A stretch of 64,000 bases of DNA from Streptococcus australis (GCF_901543175.1 NZ_LR594040.1:744001-808000); one strand, 5' to 3'. Numbered from the stretch's first letter, positions 49,001 to 59,434 are shown. Program-made: numbers and translations. The notes: generated by a model not told the origin, from the sequence alone.

Positions 49001-49837
49001 ATGACACAAGTAAAAATTGTAACAGATTCTTCTGTCACCATCGAACCAGAAGTAGTTAAAGAGTTAAATATTACGGTTGTTCCACTATCCGTTATGATTG
49101 ATAGTGTGCTTTATTCAGACGCAGATTTGAAAGAAGGGGAGTTCCTTCATCTTATGCAAGAGAGTAAGAATCTGCCGAAAACCAGTCAGCCCCCAGTGGG
49201 AGTCTTTGCTGAGGTTTTTGAAGAACTAGGTAAAGACGGTAGTCAGATTCTCGCTATTCACATGTCCCACGCCTTGTCAGGAACTGTTGAAGCTGCTCGC
49301 CAAGGGGCAAGTCTCTCAACTGCTGATGTAACGGTTATTGATAGTTCTTTTACAGATCAGGCGATGAAGTTTCAAGTTGTTGAAGCTGCTAAACTTGCTA
49401 AAGAAGGAAAAGATTTGGAAACTATCCTAGCTCATGTAGAAGACGTCAAGAATCATACGGAACTCTATATCGGTGTTTCAACATTAGAAAACCTAGTTAA
49501 GGGTGGACGTATCGGACGTGTGACAGGTTTGCTGAGCTCTCTTTTGAATATTCGAGTTGTGATGCAAATGAAGAATCATGAACTGCAACCTATTGTAAAG
49601 GGGCGCGGTGCTAAGACATTTAAAAAATGGCTTGATGAACTAGCAGAGACCCTCTCTCATAAATCCGTTGCAGAAATTGGAATATCCTACGCTGGTACCA
49701 ATGAATGGGCTAATGAGATGAAGAATCTTTTACAAACTTATGTTGAAAAACCAATCTCAGTACTGGAAACGGGCTCTATCATTCAGACGCATACGGGCGA
49801 AAATGCATGGGCTATCTTAGTTCGATATCATTCCTAA
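49001..49837 (+). CDS. DegV family fatty-acid-binding protein (FakB type)
   Basis: 278 residues from the ATG at 49001; an upstream in-frame start would add 26 hydrophobic residues without an SD. DegV motifs are [19 protein letters not shown] and HMSHALSGT. The tail is [17 protein letters not shown] ([14 protein letters not shown]). FakB proteins present fatty acids to FakA kinase for incorporation into phospholipids. Which acid it binds is unknown. The SD is weak (GAAGAT). Confidence 0.88.
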   Translation: MTQVKIVTDSSVTIEPEVVKELNITVVPLSVMIDSVLYSDADLKEGEFLHLMQESKNLPKTSQPPVGVFAEVFEELGKDGSQILAIHMSHALSGTVEAARQGASLSTADVTVIDSSFTDQAMKFQVVEAAKLAKEGKDLETILAHVEDVKNHTELYIGVSTLENLVKGGRIGRVTGLLSSLLNIRVVMQMKNHELQPIVKGRGAKTFKKWLDELAETLSHKSVAEIGISYAGTNEWANEMKNLLQTYVEKPISVLETGSIIQTHTGENAWAILVRYHS

Positions 49838-49944
49838 AAAAATAGAGAAAAATCGGTAGAAATAGCGTTTTTGACTTGACCTGTGGGCGATTTTAGGATA
49901 TGATTATATTTGTTAATTAGAAATTATTTGGAGGAATTATTAAC

Positions 49945-50220
49945 ATGGCAAACAAACAAGATTTGATCGCTAAAGTAGCAGAAGCTACAGAATTGACTAA
50001 GAAAGATTCAGCAGCTGCAGTTGACGCTGTATTCGCAGCAGTAACTGAATACCTTGCAGCTGGTGAAAAAGTTCAATTGATCGGTTTCGGTAACTTTGAA
50101 GTTCGTGAGCGTGCTGCACGTAAAGGTCGCAACCCACAAACTGGTAAAGAAATCAAAATCGCAGCTTCTAAAGTTCCAGCATTCAAAGCTGGTAAAGCTC
50201 TTAAAGACGCTGTTAAATAA
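49945..50220 (+). CDS. hup: DNA-binding protein HU
   Basis: 91 residues, starting [20 protein letters not shown], with the DNA-arm motif [23 protein letters not shown]. It is the single HU of streptococci and compacts the nucleoid. Strong SD TTGGAGGA. Codon use is highly biased (frequent GCA/GAA/CGT), consistent with high expression. Confidence 0.97.
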   Translation: MANKQDLIAKVAEATELTKKDSAAAVDAVFAAVTEYLAAGEKVQLIGFGNFEVRERAARKGRNPQTGKEIKIAASKVPAFKAGKALKDAVK

Positions 50221-50229
50221 TGAATTTAG

Positions 50230-50277
50230 AAAAAGCCTATTGTATCAAGCTTCATTGCTTGGTTGATAGGCTTTTTT
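50230..50277 (+). terminator. Intrinsic terminator after hup
   Basis: Long stem AAAGCCTAT...ATCAAGC / GCTTGGTT...ATAGGCTTT with loop TTCATT, then T-run. Confidence 0.88.
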
Positions 50278-50315
50278 GTTTTGGAAAATATGATTTTATC
50301 GTTCTGTGCAAAAAG

Positions 50316-50348
50316 AAAAAGGCTCTCATGAGATGAGAACCTTCTTTT
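50316..50348 (-). terminator. Intrinsic terminator after ldh
   Basis: Stem AAGGTTCTCAT / ATGAGAGCCTT on the minus strand (one mismatch), then T-rich sequence. Confidence 0.75.
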
Positions 50349-50350
50349 AA

Positions 50351-51340
<990 letters not shown>

Positions 51341-51387
51341 CTAAACATCTCCTTCATTTTTTTTTAGGGGAATCCCCAGACACTTTC

Positions 51388-51416
51388 ATTCTATCACTTT
51401 TAAAAAGCTTTGTCAC
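51388..51416 (-). promoter_or_regulatory. ldh promoter
   Basis: Minus strand -35 GTGACA (51416-51411), 17 nt, extended TGA and -10 TAGAAT (51393-51388). The leader carries a GGGG-ATT-CCCC mini-hairpin (51367-51377). Confidence 0.7.
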
Positions 51417-51438
51417 GAATATTCTATTCGGTTATAGA

Positions 51439-51452
51439 TGTAAACGTTTTAG
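51439..51452 (-). promoter_or_regulatory. Candidate cre site upstream of ldh
   Basis: Minus-strand CTAAAACGTTTACA keeps the full core AAACGTTTACA and differs from TGNAANCGNTNNCA only at the first two positions. It lies about 22 nt upstream of the ldh -35, a position suiting CcpA activation. It is also near gyrA. Confidence 0.45.
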
Positions 51453-51485
51453 TAGTTTCAGAAGCCTGAAATAAAGGACATTTTA

Positions 51486-51494
51486 TGGTATAAT
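51486..51494 (+). promoter_or_regulatory. gyrA promoter (-10)
   Basis: Extended TGG-TATAAT; CTGAAA at 51466-51471 is a fair -35 with 17-nt spacing. Confidence 0.7.
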
Positions 51495-51531
51495 ATATCT
51501 AATTACTAATAGTGAAATGAGGCATTTATTA

Positions 51532-54000
51532 ATGCAGGATAAAAATTTAGTGAATGTCAATCTGACAAAGGAGATGAAGACCAGTTTTATCGATTACGCC
51601 ATGAGTGTTATCGTAGCGCGTGCTCTTCCTGATGTTCGAGATGGCTTGAAGCCTGTTCACCGCCGTATTCTTTACGGAATGAATGAACTAGGTGTTACTC
51701 CAGACAAACCTCATAAAAAATCAGCCCGTATCACAGGGGATGTTATGGGTAAATACCACCCACACGGGGATTCCTCTATTTACGAAGCCATGGTCCGTAT
51801 GGCCCAGTGGTGGAGCTACCGTTACATGCTTGTCGATGGGCATGGGAACTTTGGTTCTATGGATGGAGACGGTGCTGCCGCGCAGCGGTATACTGAGGCG
51901 CGTATGAGCAAGATTGCTCTTGAAATGCTTCGTGATATCAATAAAAATACAGTTGATTTTGTAGACAACTACGATGCCAATGAACGTGAACCCTTGGTTT
52001 TGCCAGCTCGTTTTCCAAACCTTTTGGTCAATGGGGCAACTGGGATTGCCGTAGGGATGGCTACCAACATTCCTCCTCACAACCTCGGTGAAACCATTGA
52101 TGCTGTGAAGCTAGTCATGGACAATCCAGATGTGACTACTAAGGACTTGATGGAAGTTTTGCCTGGTCCAGATTTTCCAACTGGTGCCCTTGTTATGGGG
52201 AAATCAGGTATTCATAAGGCCTATGAAACTGGTAAAGGTTCGATTGTCCTTCGTTCTCGTACAGAGATTGAAACCACTAAGACTGGCCGTGAACGAATTG
52301 TCGTAACAGAGTTTCCTTACATGGTTAATAAAACCAAGGTGCATGAGCATATTGTTCGCTTGGTTCAGGAAAAACGGATTGAGGGCATTACTGCAGTCCG
52401 TGATGAATCCAACCGTGAAGGGGTTCGTTTCGTTATCGAAGTCAAACGCGATGCCTCCGCAAATGTTATCCTTAACAATCTCTTCAAGATGACCCAGATG
52501 CAAACCAATTTTGGTTTCAATATGCTGGCGATTCAGAATGGCGTGCCAAAGATCTTGTCTCTTCGTCAAATTCTGGATGCTTATATTGAGCACCAAAAAG
52601 AAGTAGTTGTTCGTCGTACACGTTTTGACAAGGAAAAAGCAGAAGCGCGTGCACATATCTTAGAAGGTCTTTTAATCGCGCTAGATCACATCGACGAAGT
52701 AATTCGAATTATTCGAGCTAGTGAAACCGATGCGGAAGCGCAAGCTGAGTTGATGAGCAAGTTCAAGCTTTCTGAACGTCAAAGTCAAGCTATCCTTGAT
52801 ATGCGTCTTCGTCGTTTGACAGGATTGGAACGTGATAAGATTCAGTCTGAATATGATGAATTGATTGCCTTGATTGCTGATTTGGCAGATATTCTTGCTA
52901 AACCTGAGCGCGTGGCTCAAATCATCAAAGAAGAATTAGATGAAGTCAAACGCAAATTTGGTGACAAGCGCCGTACTGAATTAATGGTCGGAGAGGTATT
53001 GACTCTTGAGGACGAAGACTTGATTGAGGAGACGGATGTCTTGATTACTCTCTCTAACAAGGGATACATCAAACGTCTGGACCAAGGTGAGTTCACTGCC
53101 CAAAAACGTGGTGGTCGTGGAGTCCAAGGTACTGGGGTTAAGGATGATGACTTTGTTCGTGAGTTGGTTTCAACCAGCACTCATGATCATCTACTCTTCT
53201 TTACCAATAAAGGACGTGTTTATCGCCTTAAAGGCTACGAAATTCCTGAATATGGTCGTACAGCCAAGGGCTTGCCAGTTGTCAATCTTTTGAAGTTAGA
53301 CGAAGGCGAGAGTATTCAGACCATCATCAACGTTGAGTCTGAGCGTAGTGATGATGCTTATCTTTTCTTCACAACTCGTCACGGTGTCGTGAAGAGAACC
53401 AGTGTCAAAGAATTTGCCAATATTCGTCAAAATGGACTTAAAGCCTTGAATCTCAAAGATGAAGATGAGTTGATTAATGTTCTATTGACAGAAGAAGACA
53501 CGGATATTATCATTGGTACCAAGTTTGGTTATGCTGTTCGCTTTAATCAGTCAGCTGTTCGTGGGATGAGTCGTATCGCCACGGGTGTCCGAGGAGTCAA
53601 TCTTCGTGAGGGTGACACAGTAGTTGGTGCTAGCGTGATTACAAACCAAGACGAAGTTCTTATCATCACTGAAAAAGGTTATGGTAAACGTACTCTTGCT
53701 ACTGAATACCCAACTAAAGGCCGTGGTGGTAAAGGGATGAAGACGGCCAATGTAGCTGAGAAGAATGGTCCTCTTGCAGGCCTCCTCACTGTAAAAGGTG
53801 ATGAAGACCTGATGATTATTACAGATACAGGTGTCATGATTCGTACAAACGTTGCCAATATTTCACAAACAGGACGCTCAACTATGGGAGTGAAGGTGAT
53901 GCGTCTAGACCAGGATGCTAAGATTGTGACCTTCACAACGGTTGCCGCAGCAGAAAAAGAAGAGGTAGCAACAGAAGAGAGAACAGAGGGTGAAGCATAA
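51532..54000 (+). CDS. gyrA: DNA gyrase subunit A
   Basis: 822 residues from [16 protein letters not shown] at 51532; an upstream in-frame start adds five residues. The catalytic Tyr is in [12 protein letters not shown]. The C-terminal wrapping domain has [14 protein letters not shown] (GyrA-box-like). Resistance positions are wild type (Ser81, Glu85). Gly114 is present where I recall Ser in pneumococcus. It introduces negative supercoils with GyrB. The stop overlaps the srtA ATG by one base. Confidence 0.98.
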   Translation: MQDKNLVNVNLTKEMKTSFIDYAMSVIVARALPDVRDGLKPVHRRILYGMNELGVTPDKPHKKSARITGDVMGKYHPHGDSSIYEAMVRMAQWWSYRYMLVDGHGNFGSMDGDGAAAQRYTEARMSKIALEMLRDINKNTVDFVDNYDANEREPLVLPARFPNLLVNGATGIAVGMATNIPPHNLGETIDAVKLVMDNPDVTTKDLMEVLPGPDFPTGALVMGKSGIHKAYETGKGSIVLRSRTEIETTKTGRERIVVTEFPYMVNKTKVHEHIVRLVQEKRIEGITAVRDESNREGVRFVIEVKRDASANVILNNLFKMTQMQTNFGFNMLAIQNGVPKILSLRQILDAYIEHQKEVVVRRTRFDKEKAEARAHILEGLLIALDHIDEVIRIIRASETDAEAQAELMSKFKLSERQSQAILDMRLRRLTGLERDKIQSEYDELIALIADLADILAKPERVAQIIKEELDEVKRKFGDKRRTELMVGEVLTLEDEDLIEETDVLITLSNKGYIKRLDQGEFTAQKRGGRGVQGTGVKDDDFVRELVSTSTHDHLLFFTNKGRVYRLKGYEIPEYGRTAKGLPVVNLLKLDEGESIQTIINVESERSDDAYLFFTTRHGVVKRTSVKEFANIRQNGLKALNLKDEDELINVLLTEEDTDIIIGTKFGYAVRFNQSAVRGMSRIATGVRGVNLREGDTVVGASVITNQDEVLIITEKGYGKRTLATEYPTKGRGGKGMKTANVAEKNGPLAGLLTVKGDEDLMIITDTGVMIRTNVANISQTGRSTMGVKVMRLDQDAKIVTFTTVAAAEKEEVATEERTEGEA

Positions 54001-54740
54001 TGTCTCACAGAAAAATGAAGAAGAATAACCGTAAAAATATACTAATCAATATTTTAGCTGGATTTTTAATTCTTCTATCCCTTGCCTTGATTTTTAATGC
54101 TCAAATTCGTGATATCTTTATGGTTTGGAATACCAATAAATACCAAGTCAGTCAGGTGACTAAGGAAAAGATTGAGGAAAATAAAGAGACAGAGGGAAAT
54201 TTCGATTTTGATTCTGTCAAATCCATTTCATCGGAAGCGGTGTTAGCTGCCCAGTGGGATGCTCAGCAACTTCCAGTTATCGGAGGGATTGCCATTCCTG
54301 AAGTAGAGATCAACCTACCTATTTTTAAAGGTTTGGATAATGTAAACTTGTTCTACGGAGCAGGAACCATGAAAGCAAATCAGAAAATGGGAGAGGGCAA
54401 CTATTCTCTAGCGAGTCACCATATCTTTACTGCTGAAAATGCAAGTCAGATGCTCTTTTCGCCTTTGGTCAATGCCAAGGCGGGGATGAAGATTTATCTG
54501 ACTGATAAAGATAAAGTATACACCTATGAGATTCGTGAAGTGAAGCACGTAACCCCCGATCGGGTAGATGAAATCGAGGATCGTGAAGGAGTTAAGGAGA
54601 TTACGCTGGTAACTTGTGTGGACTATAATGCTACAGAGCGGATTATTGTTAAAGGTGATTTTAAAGAAGTTAAAGCTTATTCTGAAACATCTGATGATAT
54701 CCTAAGCGCCTTTAATCAGCCATATAAACAACGTTATTAA
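54000..54740 (+). CDS. srtA: Sortase A (housekeeping class A)
   Basis: 246 residues. N-terminal TM (about residues 12-32), then the sortase barrel. The catalytic His140 is in ASHHIF, Cys206 in TLVTC and Arg214 in ATERIIV, one position off pneumococcal numbering (141/207/215). It cleaves LPxTG proteins and links them to peptidoglycan. The ATG overlaps the gyrA stop (TAATG), making srtA part of the gyrA transcript, a known streptococcal arrangement. Confidence 0.97.
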   Translation: MSHRKMKKNNRKNILINILAGFLILLSLALIFNAQIRDIFMVWNTNKYQVSQVTKEKIEENKETEGNFDFDSVKSISSEAVLAAQWDAQQLPVIGGIAIPEVEINLPIFKGLDNVNLFYGAGTMKANQKMGEGNYSLASHHIFTAENASQMLFSPLVNAKAGMKIYLTDKDKVYTYEIREVKHVTPDRVDEIEDREGVKEITLVTCVDYNATERIIVKGDFKEVKAYSETSDDILSAFNQPYKQRY

Positions 54741-54745
54741 CCTCA

Positions 54746-54777
54746 AAAACCAGTGAATTGTATTTTTCACTGGTTTT
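54746..54777 (+). terminator. Intrinsic terminator after srtA
   Basis: Stem AAAACCAGTGAA / TTCACTGGTTTT, 8-nt loop, then T. Confidence 0.88.
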
Positions 54778-54813
54778 TGTCAAATAGAACCGTCGGTCAA
54801 AGGAGAATAATGC

Positions 54814-55230
54814 ATGTTCGAATATCTTTGGATTGGAATGAAAACGTTGTGGAAAAATCCTGTCTTTAGTTTTTCCATTTATTTATTGGCAGCTATTCTT
54901 TTACTAATCCTTTGGCGTCGTTTTATAATTGTCCGTCGTAGTGGTGGAAATTTTTTCTCCCCATTTCATATCGCCAAAGGCAGGTTTTATATCCATAATG
55001 CCTATGTGTTTTCAAAGCGAATCATCCCTCTGAATGACATCAGAAGGATTGATGTCAAATGTGTTCAAAGTATCAAATTGAATGGGGCAAGGTATCATGT
55101 GTGTATTGAACAGAAAGACAGAAAGCCCCTATCGTTTTTCTGTGGCAAATCAAAACAGAATGATCTCCTTGTGAGGAATCTAAAGAATGAAACTAAAAAC
55201 TACCATATTAGAATTGTAATAGATGGATAA
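54814..55230 (+). CDS. Membrane-anchored PH-like hypothetical protein
   Basis: 138 residues. One TM (about 18-36) followed by a basic beta-rich domain (KGRFYIHNAYVFSKRIIPLND, later HVCIEQKDRKPLSFFCG). The strand pattern resembles a bacterial PH-like domain; no firm family match. SD AAAGGAG lies 8-9 nt before the ATG. It is the first gene of a run of small immunity-like genes after srtA; a related role is possible but not shown. Confidence 0.6.
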   Translation: MFEYLWIGMKTLWKNPVFSFSIYLLAAILLLILWRRFIIVRRSGGNFFSPFHIAKGRFYIHNAYVFSKRIIPLNDIRRIDVKCVQSIKLNGARYHVCIEQKDRKPLSFFCGKSKQNDLLVRNLKNETKNYHIRIVIDG

Positions 55231-55256
55231 GTGTTTAGTTTAAGAAAGGAATGATC

Positions 55257-55886
55257 ATGGATAAGCTACAAGAAGTCAGAGAAAATGAACAGTTAAGGAC
55301 CTTACTGATGACTGAATGTGATATTTATTTTTATGACAAGATAAGTGAAGTCCAGTTTTCAGGGAACAATGAGGAGTACTCTCTTGCCTGTAAGGCTTTT
55401 GCTCAAGACGGTAGTGGGGGAGAATATGTTTTTCTCGAAGATAACAGCATAGGCTTTATCGGAAGTGAGGGCCAAGTGGGGAGAGTAGCAGAAAGTCTGG
55501 ATGACTTACTGACATTCCTACTTCACGCAGGTTGTATTTCGGATTTTAGCTGTCGGTATCTTTATCAGAACACAGACTTATTGAAAGCATTTTGTAGGGG
55601 CTATGTGTCTAAAATACGAGAAAGCTATCAGGTTAAGCAGGAAAATTGGGATCTGGTACGAGGAAATATGGCTCAAAAACTATCACTTGATTTCAATCCC
55701 CAAAAACTAGAAAAAGTAGCCATGGCATTTTATCAAGCGGCGACAAGGAAGCCTGTCTTTTCCTGTAAGTATATAGACGGTGAAGAAGAATATACCTGTG
55801 ATTCAGTCTTGTCGGACATTGTGGGCTTGTGGACGACAGAACTTGTAGGAATGAGTAGAGAAGAAATCGAAAACTATAAAACTTGA
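55257..55886 (+). CDS. SUKH (SMI1/KNR4)-like putative immunity protein
   Basis: 209 residues from the ATG at 55257. The ATG at 55251 touches the SD (AAAGGA), so the second start has better spacing. The segment GSGGEYVFLEDNSIGFIGSE followed by SLDDLLTFLLHAG matches the SUKH pattern (glycine-rich strand pair, then a Ser-Leu-x2-Leu helix). SUKH proteins neutralise toxins of polymorphic or contact-dependent systems. No toxin gene is adjacent. The C-terminal 100 residues are helical and unassigned. Family call is from pattern, not a search. Confidence 0.55.
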   Translation: MDKLQEVRENEQLRTLLMTECDIYFYDKISEVQFSGNNEEYSLACKAFAQDGSGGEYVFLEDNSIGFIGSEGQVGRVAESLDDLLTFLLHAGCISDFSCRYLYQNTDLLKAFCRGYVSKIRESYQVKQENWDLVRGNMAQKLSLDFNPQKLEKVAMAFYQAATRKPVFSCKYIDGEEEYTCDSVLSDIVGLWTTELVGMSREEIENYKT

Positions 55887-56017
55887 TAATGTATGATGCT
55901 TGTAAGATGATCATTCAACTTTAATGGTATCTTTTCAATGTGAAAGGAAATTGGTCAGTAGGTTGAAAGATTTATCGTAAGAAACCGAAGAATGCTTGGC
56001 ATAAGAGAGGATAGATA

Positions 56018-56221
56018 ATGAGTCAGTTAAGAGAAAAGTCTTTAGTTACGCTCAAAGAAGACATAACAAGTAGTTTTCCATTTGACAAGGATCTTCCTAT
56101 GATATTCTTGGGAGAAATTGCCAATATGACTGAACACGGAATCTTCATAGGAAAATCGGGGAAATCTTATTTTGGATATCATATTTTACATTTTAGAGAA
56201 CTAAGTGAAGATGAGATATAG
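56018..56221 (+). CDS. Small hypothetical protein in the immunity-like cluster
   Basis: 67 residues, starting MSQLREKSLVTLKED behind SD AGAGAGGAT. The middle (MIFLGEIANMTEHGIFIG, then KSYFGYHIL) looks like a short beta-sheet. No TM or signal and no family recognised. It could be complete or a fragment of a larger immunity protein. It is 37 bp upstream of the broken SUKH-like gene. Confidence 0.5.
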   Translation: MSQLREKSLVTLKEDITSSFPFDKDLPMIFLGEIANMTEHGIFIGKSGKSYFGYHILHFRELSEDEI

Positions 56222-56258
56222 GACTTTCGCAGTAGGAAAAATAGATGAGGAGTTGAGA

Positions 56259-56600
56259 ATGAATAATCAGATTGACTTGGTACTTCCAAACCTATACGCA
56301 GAATTCTTGAGTAAAATCGACAAAGCCGGAGAGTTGATAATAGAGAATACAGGCATCACCTTATACTCAAGACTAGATTTGCTATAAAGAAACTCCACCT
56401 ACCAAATAGAAGAGTGGGAACCTGATTTTTTCCTGATTGGGCAAGATGGGGATGTCGCTTTTTTTATAAAGAAAGATTCTGACGACACTATTTATATGAA
56501 TGATTTGGGGGCATTAGGTTCATTGGAAATGAAAACCATATCTTTGAACATTTTCGAGTTTGTGAAACAAGCGAGTGAACATTATGATGATATCTTCTAA
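56259..56600 (+). pseudogene. SUKH-like immunity gene interrupted by in-frame TAA
   Basis: ATG at 56259 (SD GATGAGGAG) begins MNNQIDLVLPNLYAEFL. TAA at 56385-56387 stops it after 42 codons. The same frame then runs 70 further codons to TAA at 56598. The continuation reads YQIEEWEPDFFLIGQDGDVAFF-like, with W-x-P-x-x-F-x-x-I-G-x-D-G, a clear SUKH/SMI1 signature. Restoring one sense codon gives a 113-residue single-domain SUKH protein. No initiation signal is seen for the second part alone, so the gene is probably dead. Confidence 0.75.
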
Positions 56601-56722
56601 TCATTGCAAGTGTTGTTATTTTATCGTACGCGTGTGTGGAAGACATTTTTATGAAATCATTTGAACATTTTGATTAATGTTAAGAAATTTTTAGTAAATG
56701 ATAATGATTTGGAGAGTGAACA

Positions 56723-57070
56723 ATGAATTTTGATGAGAGTTTACAGCAATACACTTATGAGCATGAGGGAGTGACCTTTGTTTGGGACGAGGAGCCTGAT
56801 TGTGACTTTATAGATAAAGTTGAACTGTTATCAAAAAATTATCAGGAAAATCTCAATAGAATTATCAACTTCATGCTAGCTGATCTTAAGAAAATGTATG
56901 GAGAAGTCAGCGAGGAAGATGTGAAGAACAAGCTGGGGAAACCTATCATTGACTACAATCAAGGAACAGTTAGTTATTGTGAGCAAACCTTCGATGACTG
57001 GCACCTATTTGAGTTTGAATTTTTGGATGATCAATTTGAAACATTGGAATGTTTTTCTGTTAATGGGTAA
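56723..57070 (+). CDS. Acidic hypothetical protein, immunity-like
   Basis: 115 residues, strongly acidic (many Asp/Glu), starting MNFDESLQQYTYEHEGVTF. N-terminal strands, a central helix (RIINFMLADLKKMYG) and C-terminal strands (WHLFEFEFLDDQFETLECFSVNG) resemble small DUF-type immunity proteins, but no family is certain. SD GGAGAG precedes the ATG. It is the last gene of the cluster before the formate/nitrite channel. Confidence 0.55.
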   Translation: MNFDESLQQYTYEHEGVTFVWDEEPDCDFIDKVELLSKNYQENLNRIINFMLADLKKMYGEVSEEDVKNKLGKPIIDYNQGTVSYCEQTFDDWHLFEFEFLDDQFETLECFSVNG

Positions 57071-57113
57071 AGGAGAGATTTATGGAATTCCCCAATGCAT
57101 TGATTTTCTTTGT

Positions 57114-57164
57114 AGAAAACGTATACAAGAAAGGCTTTTCAAAATGCGTGCTTTATGTTATAAT
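57114..57164 (+). promoter_or_regulatory. Promoter of the formate/nitrite channel gene with cre-like site
   Basis: Extended TGT-TATAAT (-10 at 57159-57164) with a poor -35. AGAAAACGTATACA (57114-57127) fits the relaxed cre consensus WGNAANCGNWNNCW at all fixed positions and lies upstream of the promoter. Confidence 0.55.
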
Positions 57165-57194
57165 ATTCACAAATAAAAGTTTTAGGAGTTTTTT

Positions 57195-57992
57195 ATGGTC
57201 TCTTCAGAATTTATCTCAAAGATTGAATTTGCTTGTAAGAAGAAAGAAAGTCTTTATAGCCAAAGCAAGTTTAAGTATGCAATTCGTTCCATGTTTGCAG
57301 GTGCCTTTTTAACATTTAGTACGGCTGCGGGCGCAGTTGGTGCTGACTTGATTAATAAGATCGCACCTGGTAGTGGACGTTTCCTTTTCCCATTTGTTTT
57401 TGCTTGGGGATTGGCCTACATTGTTTTCTTGAATGCTGAGCTAGTAACTTCAAATATGATGTTTTTGACAGCTGGTAGTTTCTTGAAAAAAATCTCTTGG
57501 AGAAAAACAGCTGAGATTTTACTATACTGTACCTTCTTTAACCTCATTGGTGCTCTTATAGCAGGTTGGGGCTTTGCCCATTCAGCAGCCTATGCAAATC
57601 TAACACATGATAGTTTCATTTCAGGAGTTGTTGAGATGAAATTAGGGCGTTCCAATGAGCTAGTCTTGCTTGAAGGTATTTTAGCCAATATTTTTGTAAA
57701 TATTGCCATTCTTTCATTTGTTTTGGTGAAAGACGGTGGCGCCAAACTTTGGCTCGTTTTATCAGCAATTTACATGTTTGTATTCTTAACAAACGAACAC
57801 ATTGCTGCGAACTTTGCTTCTTTCGCGATTGTTAAATTCAGTGTTGCAGCGGATTCAATTGCAAACTTTGACATACCTAATATTCTTCGTCACTGGGGTG
57901 TAACCTTTGTCGGGAACTTTATCGGAGGAGGTCTCTTGATGGGCTTGCCTTACGCTTTCCTCAACAAAAACGAAGATACTTATGTAGATTAA
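57195..57992 (+). CDS. Formate/nitrite transporter (FNT) family channel
   Basis: 265 residues with six TMs typical of FNT pentameric channels. Signature-like segments are SMFAGAFLTFSTAAG (first re-entrant region), ELVTSNMMFLTAG, and GNFIGGGLLMGLPY at the end. It passes formate or nitrite; in a fermenting streptococcus formate made by pyruvate-formate lyase is the likely cargo. SD TTAGGAG precedes the ATG. Confidence 0.88.
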   Translation: MVSSEFISKIEFACKKKESLYSQSKFKYAIRSMFAGAFLTFSTAAGAVGADLINKIAPGSGRFLFPFVFAWGLAYIVFLNAELVTSNMMFLTAGSFLKKISWRKTAEILLYCTFFNLIGALIAGWGFAHSAAYANLTHDSFISGVVEMKLGRSNELVLLEGILANIFVNIAILSFVLVKDGGAKLWLVLSAIYMFVFLTNEHIAANFASFAIVKFSVAADSIANFDIPNILRHWGVTFVGNFIGGGLLMGLPYAFLNKNEDTYVD

Positions 57993-57997
57993 AAAAC

Positions 57998-58020
57998 GGG
58001 CACGAGTTAATCGTGCTTCT
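57998..58020 (+). terminator. Possible weak terminator after the FNT gene
   Basis: Stem GCACGA / TCGTGC with loop GTTAA; only a short T-rich tail follows. Confidence 0.5.
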
Positions 58021-58080
58021 TTGTTTGAGATGTAAGACTAGTCATAGTTGTTCCTTATATCAAAATATAGAAAAACTGTA

Positions 58081-58110
58081 TTGGAAAAGACTGGTACAAG
58101 ATGATACAAT
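58081..58110 (+). promoter_or_regulatory. metY promoter
   Basis: TTGGAA (58081-58086), 18 nt, TACAAT (58105-58110) with TGA before it. No SAM riboswitch or T-box is visible in the leader. Confidence 0.6.
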
Positions 58111-58141
58111 ATCCCTAATGAAGCTATTTGGAGGTCGTCTT

Positions 58142-59422
58142 ATGACTCGTGATTTTAAATTTGAAACCCTACAATTACATGCTGGACAAGTAGTTGATCC
58201 AGCGACCAAATCTCGTGCAGTACCTATTTATCAAACAACATCCTTCGTTTTTGATGACACACAGGAAGGTGCAGATCTGTTTGCATTGAGAAAACCAGGC
58301 AATATCTATACTCGTATCACAAATCCTACAACAGCAGCATTTGAAGAAAGAATTGCAGCTCTTGAAGGTGGCGTTGGAGCACTAGCTACCGCATCAGGTA
58401 TGGCTGCTGTAACCTACACTATTTTGGCGCTTGCTCACGCTGGTGACCATGTGGTGGCAGCGTCAACTATTTACGGTGGTACTTTCAATCTCTTGAAAGA
58501 AACCCTTCCTCGTTATGGAATCACAACTACCTTTGTAGATGTGGATAATTTGGAGGAAGTTGAAGCAGCTATCGGTGACAATACCAAGCTTGTCTTGATT
58601 GAAACCTTAGGGAATCCCTTGATTAACATTCCTGACTTGGAAAAATTGGCTGAGATTGCGCACAAACACCAGATTCCTCTCGTTTCGGACAATACTTTTG
58701 CCACACCATATTTGATTAACGTTTTCTCTCACGGTGTAGATATTGCCATTCACTCAGCAACTAAGTTTATCGGTGGACATGGTACGACTATTGGCGGTGT
58801 CATCGTGGACAGTGGTCGTTTTGATTGGGAAGCATCAGGGAAATTCCCTCAATTTGTTGAGGAAGATCCAAGTTACCATAACTTGAGTTATACTCGTGAT
58901 GTTGGGGTAGCAGCCTTTATTATCGCTGTTCGTGTTCAATTGCTTCGTGATACAGGTGCTGCCTTGTCACCATTCAATGCCTTCCTCTTGCTCCAAGGAC
59001 TTGAAACCCTTTCACTTCGTGTGGAACGCCATGTGCAAAATGCAGAGAAAATTGTTGATTTCCTTGTCAACCATCCTAAGGTTGAAAAAGTTAACTATCC
59101 AAAGCTTGCTGACAGTCCATATCATGCCTTGGCTGAGAAATATTTGCCAAAAGGTGTTGGTTCAATCTTTACCTTCCATGTTAAAGGTGGAGAGACAGAG
59201 GCTCGTAAGGTGATTGATAATTTGGAAATCTTCTCTGACCTTGCAAACGTAGCAGATGCCAAATCGCTTGTTGTCCATCCAGCGACAACCACTCACGGTC
59301 AGTTGTCAGAAAAAGATCTAGAAGCAGCAGGAGTTACACCAAACCAAATCCGCTTGTCGATCGGTCTTGAAAATGTAGAGGATTTGATTGAAGATTTGCG
59401 CTTGGCCTTGGAAAAGATTTAA
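58142..59422 (+). CDS. metY: O-acetylhomoserine sulfhydrylase / aminocarboxypropyltransferase
   Basis: 426 residues from the ATG at 58142 (strong SD TTGGAGGT); upstream in-frame starts lack an SD. PLP-dependent Cys/Met-metabolism fold: FETLQLHAGQ at the start, YTRITNPTTAAFEERIAALEG, and PLP-Lys in HSATKFIGGHGTTIGG (about residue 206). The length (~425) and the large insert after the PLP site favour MetY over cystathionine synthases or lyases (~380). It makes homocysteine from O-acetylhomoserine and sulfide. Confidence 0.92.
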   Translation: MTRDFKFETLQLHAGQVVDPATKSRAVPIYQTTSFVFDDTQEGADLFALRKPGNIYTRITNPTTAAFEERIAALEGGVGALATASGMAAVTYTILALAHAGDHVVAASTIYGGTFNLLKETLPRYGITTTFVDVDNLEEVEAAIGDNTKLVLIETLGNPLINIPDLEKLAEIAHKHQIPLVSDNTFATPYLINVFSHGVDIAIHSATKFIGGHGTTIGGVIVDSGRFDWEASGKFPQFVEEDPSYHNLSYTRDVGVAAFIIAVRVQLLRDTGAALSPFNAFLLLQGLETLSLRVERHVQNAEKIVDFLVNHPKVEKVNYPKLADSPYHALAEKYLPKGVGSIFTFHVKGGETEARKVIDNLEIFSDLANVADAKSLVVHPATTTHGQLSEKDLEAAGVTPNQIRLSIGLENVEDLIEDLRLALEKI

Positions 59423-59434
59423 AGCAACAGATAT

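Noticed and set aside
51414..51421. CACGAATA near ldh/gyrA as a second CIN-box
   Set aside because: First base is C instead of T, no T-run precedes it, and it lies in the ldh promoter region facing gyrA at a long distance.
55693..55914. 73-codon minus-strand frame over the SUKH-like gene end
   Set aside because: No SD and fully explained as antisense of the coding frame.
58030..58090. MET-box-like half-site (CATAGTT) before metY
   Set aside because: Only one arm of the palindrome is present; not enough to call a CmbR/MtaR site.
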